The notes beneath the pieces are model-generated. The model searched no databases, had not been told where the DNA came from, and saw nothing but the letters and a program-made list of their open reading frames with translations. A DNA stretch of 32,355 bases from Candidatus Zhuqueibacterota bacterium (GTDB taxonomy: Bacteria > Zhuqueibacterota > Zhuqueibacteria > Zhuqueibacterales > Zhuqueibacteraceae), in contig JAKEEU010000394.1 of NCBI GenBank assembly GCA_022616415.1, forward strand, positions 1 through 32,355. Reading direction: 5' to 3'. Made by a program: the position numbers and the translations under genes. Each line of letters starts with the position of its first letter. Position 1 is the stretch's first letter. This document shows, in pieces, positions 31,730 through 32,355 of this stretch.

Positions 31730-32355
31730 ATGAAAAGAGCATTACACCAATTGTGGATTGTCATCTTGTTGCTTCATGGAAGCAATCAATTATCAGCATC
31801 TAGGGAAACATATCTTGGGATGATCTTGTATGAGTGGAACAATAGTGCCCTCGTCAAAAAATGGGGAACAATTAATATCGGCCAAGGCTCCAGTGCCTTG
31901 GCATGGCTTACGGCAGATATTGATGGCGACGGTAAGCAAGAAATCATTCAAACTTGGAACAACCGATTTCGATATTTAGGTGTTATCGTCTACGGCTGGA
32001 ACGGTACTGCACTCGTCACAAAATGGGGAACAGGTAATATCGGTCAAGGCCCCGGAGCCTTGGCATGGCTTACGGCAGATATCGATGGAGACGGCAAGCA
32101 GGAACTTATCCAACCTTGGAAAAATCAATCTCAATTAGGTGTTATCGTCTACGGCTGGAACGGTACTGCCCTCGTCACAAAATGGGCAACAACGAATATC
32201 GGCCAAGGTCCCGGCGCTTTGGCATGGCTTACGGCAGATATCGATGGCGATGGCAAGCAGGAAATCATCCAACCTTGGAAAAACCAATCTCGATTAGGTG
32301 TTATCGTCTACGGCTGGAACGGTACTGCACTCGTCTCAAAATGGGGAACAACGAA
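31730..32355 (+). CDS. Secreted FG-GAP/VCBS-like repeat protein (3' end outside window)
   Basis: The frame starts at ATG 31730 after a strong AAAGGAGG ribosome-binding site and runs off the window end (208 codons seen). A signal peptide (ALHQLWIVILLLHGSNQLSA) precedes tandem modules of 53-54 residues. Each has a calcium-loop DIDGDGKQE, then QPWKNQS, LGVIVYGWNGTALVTKW and NIGQGPGALAWLTA. The D-x-D-x-D-G loop and repeat size fit FG-GAP/VCBS-type beta-propeller blades that bind calcium, with function in adhesion or surface structures; the specific role is unknown. Successive modules are nearly identical in DNA (159-base period), so copy number may vary. Confidence 0.8.
   Translation, partial: MKRALHQLWIVILLLHGSNQLSASRETYLGMILYEWNNSALVKKWGTINIGQGSSALAWLTADIDGDGKQEIIQTWNNRFRYLGVIVYGWNGTALVTKWGTGNIGQGPGALAWLTADIDGDGKQELIQPWKNQSQLGVIVYGWNGTALVTKWATTNIGQGPGALAWLTADIDGDGKQEIIQPWKNQSRLGVIVYGWNGTALVSKWGTT
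31890..32355 (+). repeat. Near-identical 159-base tandem repeats in the VCBS-like gene
   Basis: The word GTTATCGTCTACGGCTGG recurs at 31982, 32141 and 32300, exactly 159 bases apart. Differences between units are few and mostly third-position. The array continues past the window end. Confidence 0.85.

Noticed and set aside
31890..32355. CRISPR or satellite array
   Set aside because: The 159-base units keep one open frame encoding a repeated protein module.

Overview
The window looks like a chromosomal segment of a Gram-negative-type, free-living bacterium of intermediate G+C. Envelope lipoproteins with lipoboxes, 800-residue MacB/FtsX permeases ending in the EALRYE signature, a YbbR-domain protein, a DUF4956 protein, RHS proteins with DNRLRE domains, Ser/Thr kinases fused to TPR repeats, and promoters with TAnnTTT -10 boxes fit the FCB superphylum or a neighbouring candidate phylum (KSB1/Calditrichota-like). 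That placement is inference; no 16S or ribosomal protein gene is present.

Layout. (1) 1-2.6 kb: a polymorphic-toxin locus. It holds the 3' part of an RHS gene with an HEVYH metallopeptidase-like tail, a small TonB-C-like membrane protein right behind it, and an orphan second RHS cassette. (2) 2.6-10 kb: housekeeping genes. These are pyrK-pyrD (dihydroorotate dehydrogenase 1B), a VapBC-type toxin-antitoxin pair, a HIT protein, CdsA, two small unknown proteins, a YbbR protein and tsaD. Several intergenic palindromes occur here, plus short tandem repeats inside pyrK and ahead of cdsA. (3) 10-13.7 kb: a decayed Rpn/DUF4351 nuclease remnant, a large VWA membrane protein, and an HU gene between terminators. 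(4) 13.7-15.2 kb, minus strand: a small membrane protein and a DUF4956 protein. (5) 15.4-18.7 kb: a lone protease prodomain lipoprotein, a subtilisin-like protease with an odd Gly/Cys-rich loop, an alpha/beta hydrolase whose nucleophile Ser is Ala, and a selenocysteine tRNA. (6) 19-25.8 kb: a MacB-like permease with a relic of a second one behind it, a lumazine-binding-like secreted protein, a minus-strand lipoprotein, and a minus-strand ABC-2 exporter (ATPase then permease). (7) 26-31.3 kb: an operon of two tandem, partly near-identical non-RD Ser/Thr kinase-TPR proteins translationally coupled to a GAF-sigma54 activator. (8) 31.3-32.4 kb: a sigma54-type promoter candidate and the 5' end of a secreted protein built of almost identical 53-residue repeats.

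How parts may work together. The kinases, the GAF/AAA+ activator and the following -24/-12-like site suggest a phosphorylation-controlled sigma54 circuit that may act on the repeat protein next door. The free prodomain, the subtilase and the dead hydrolase may be a secreted proteolysis module. The RHS tail with its small membrane-protein neighbour is a candidate toxin-immunity pair. The tRNA-Sec shows that the organism probably makes selenoproteins, though none was recognised in this window.
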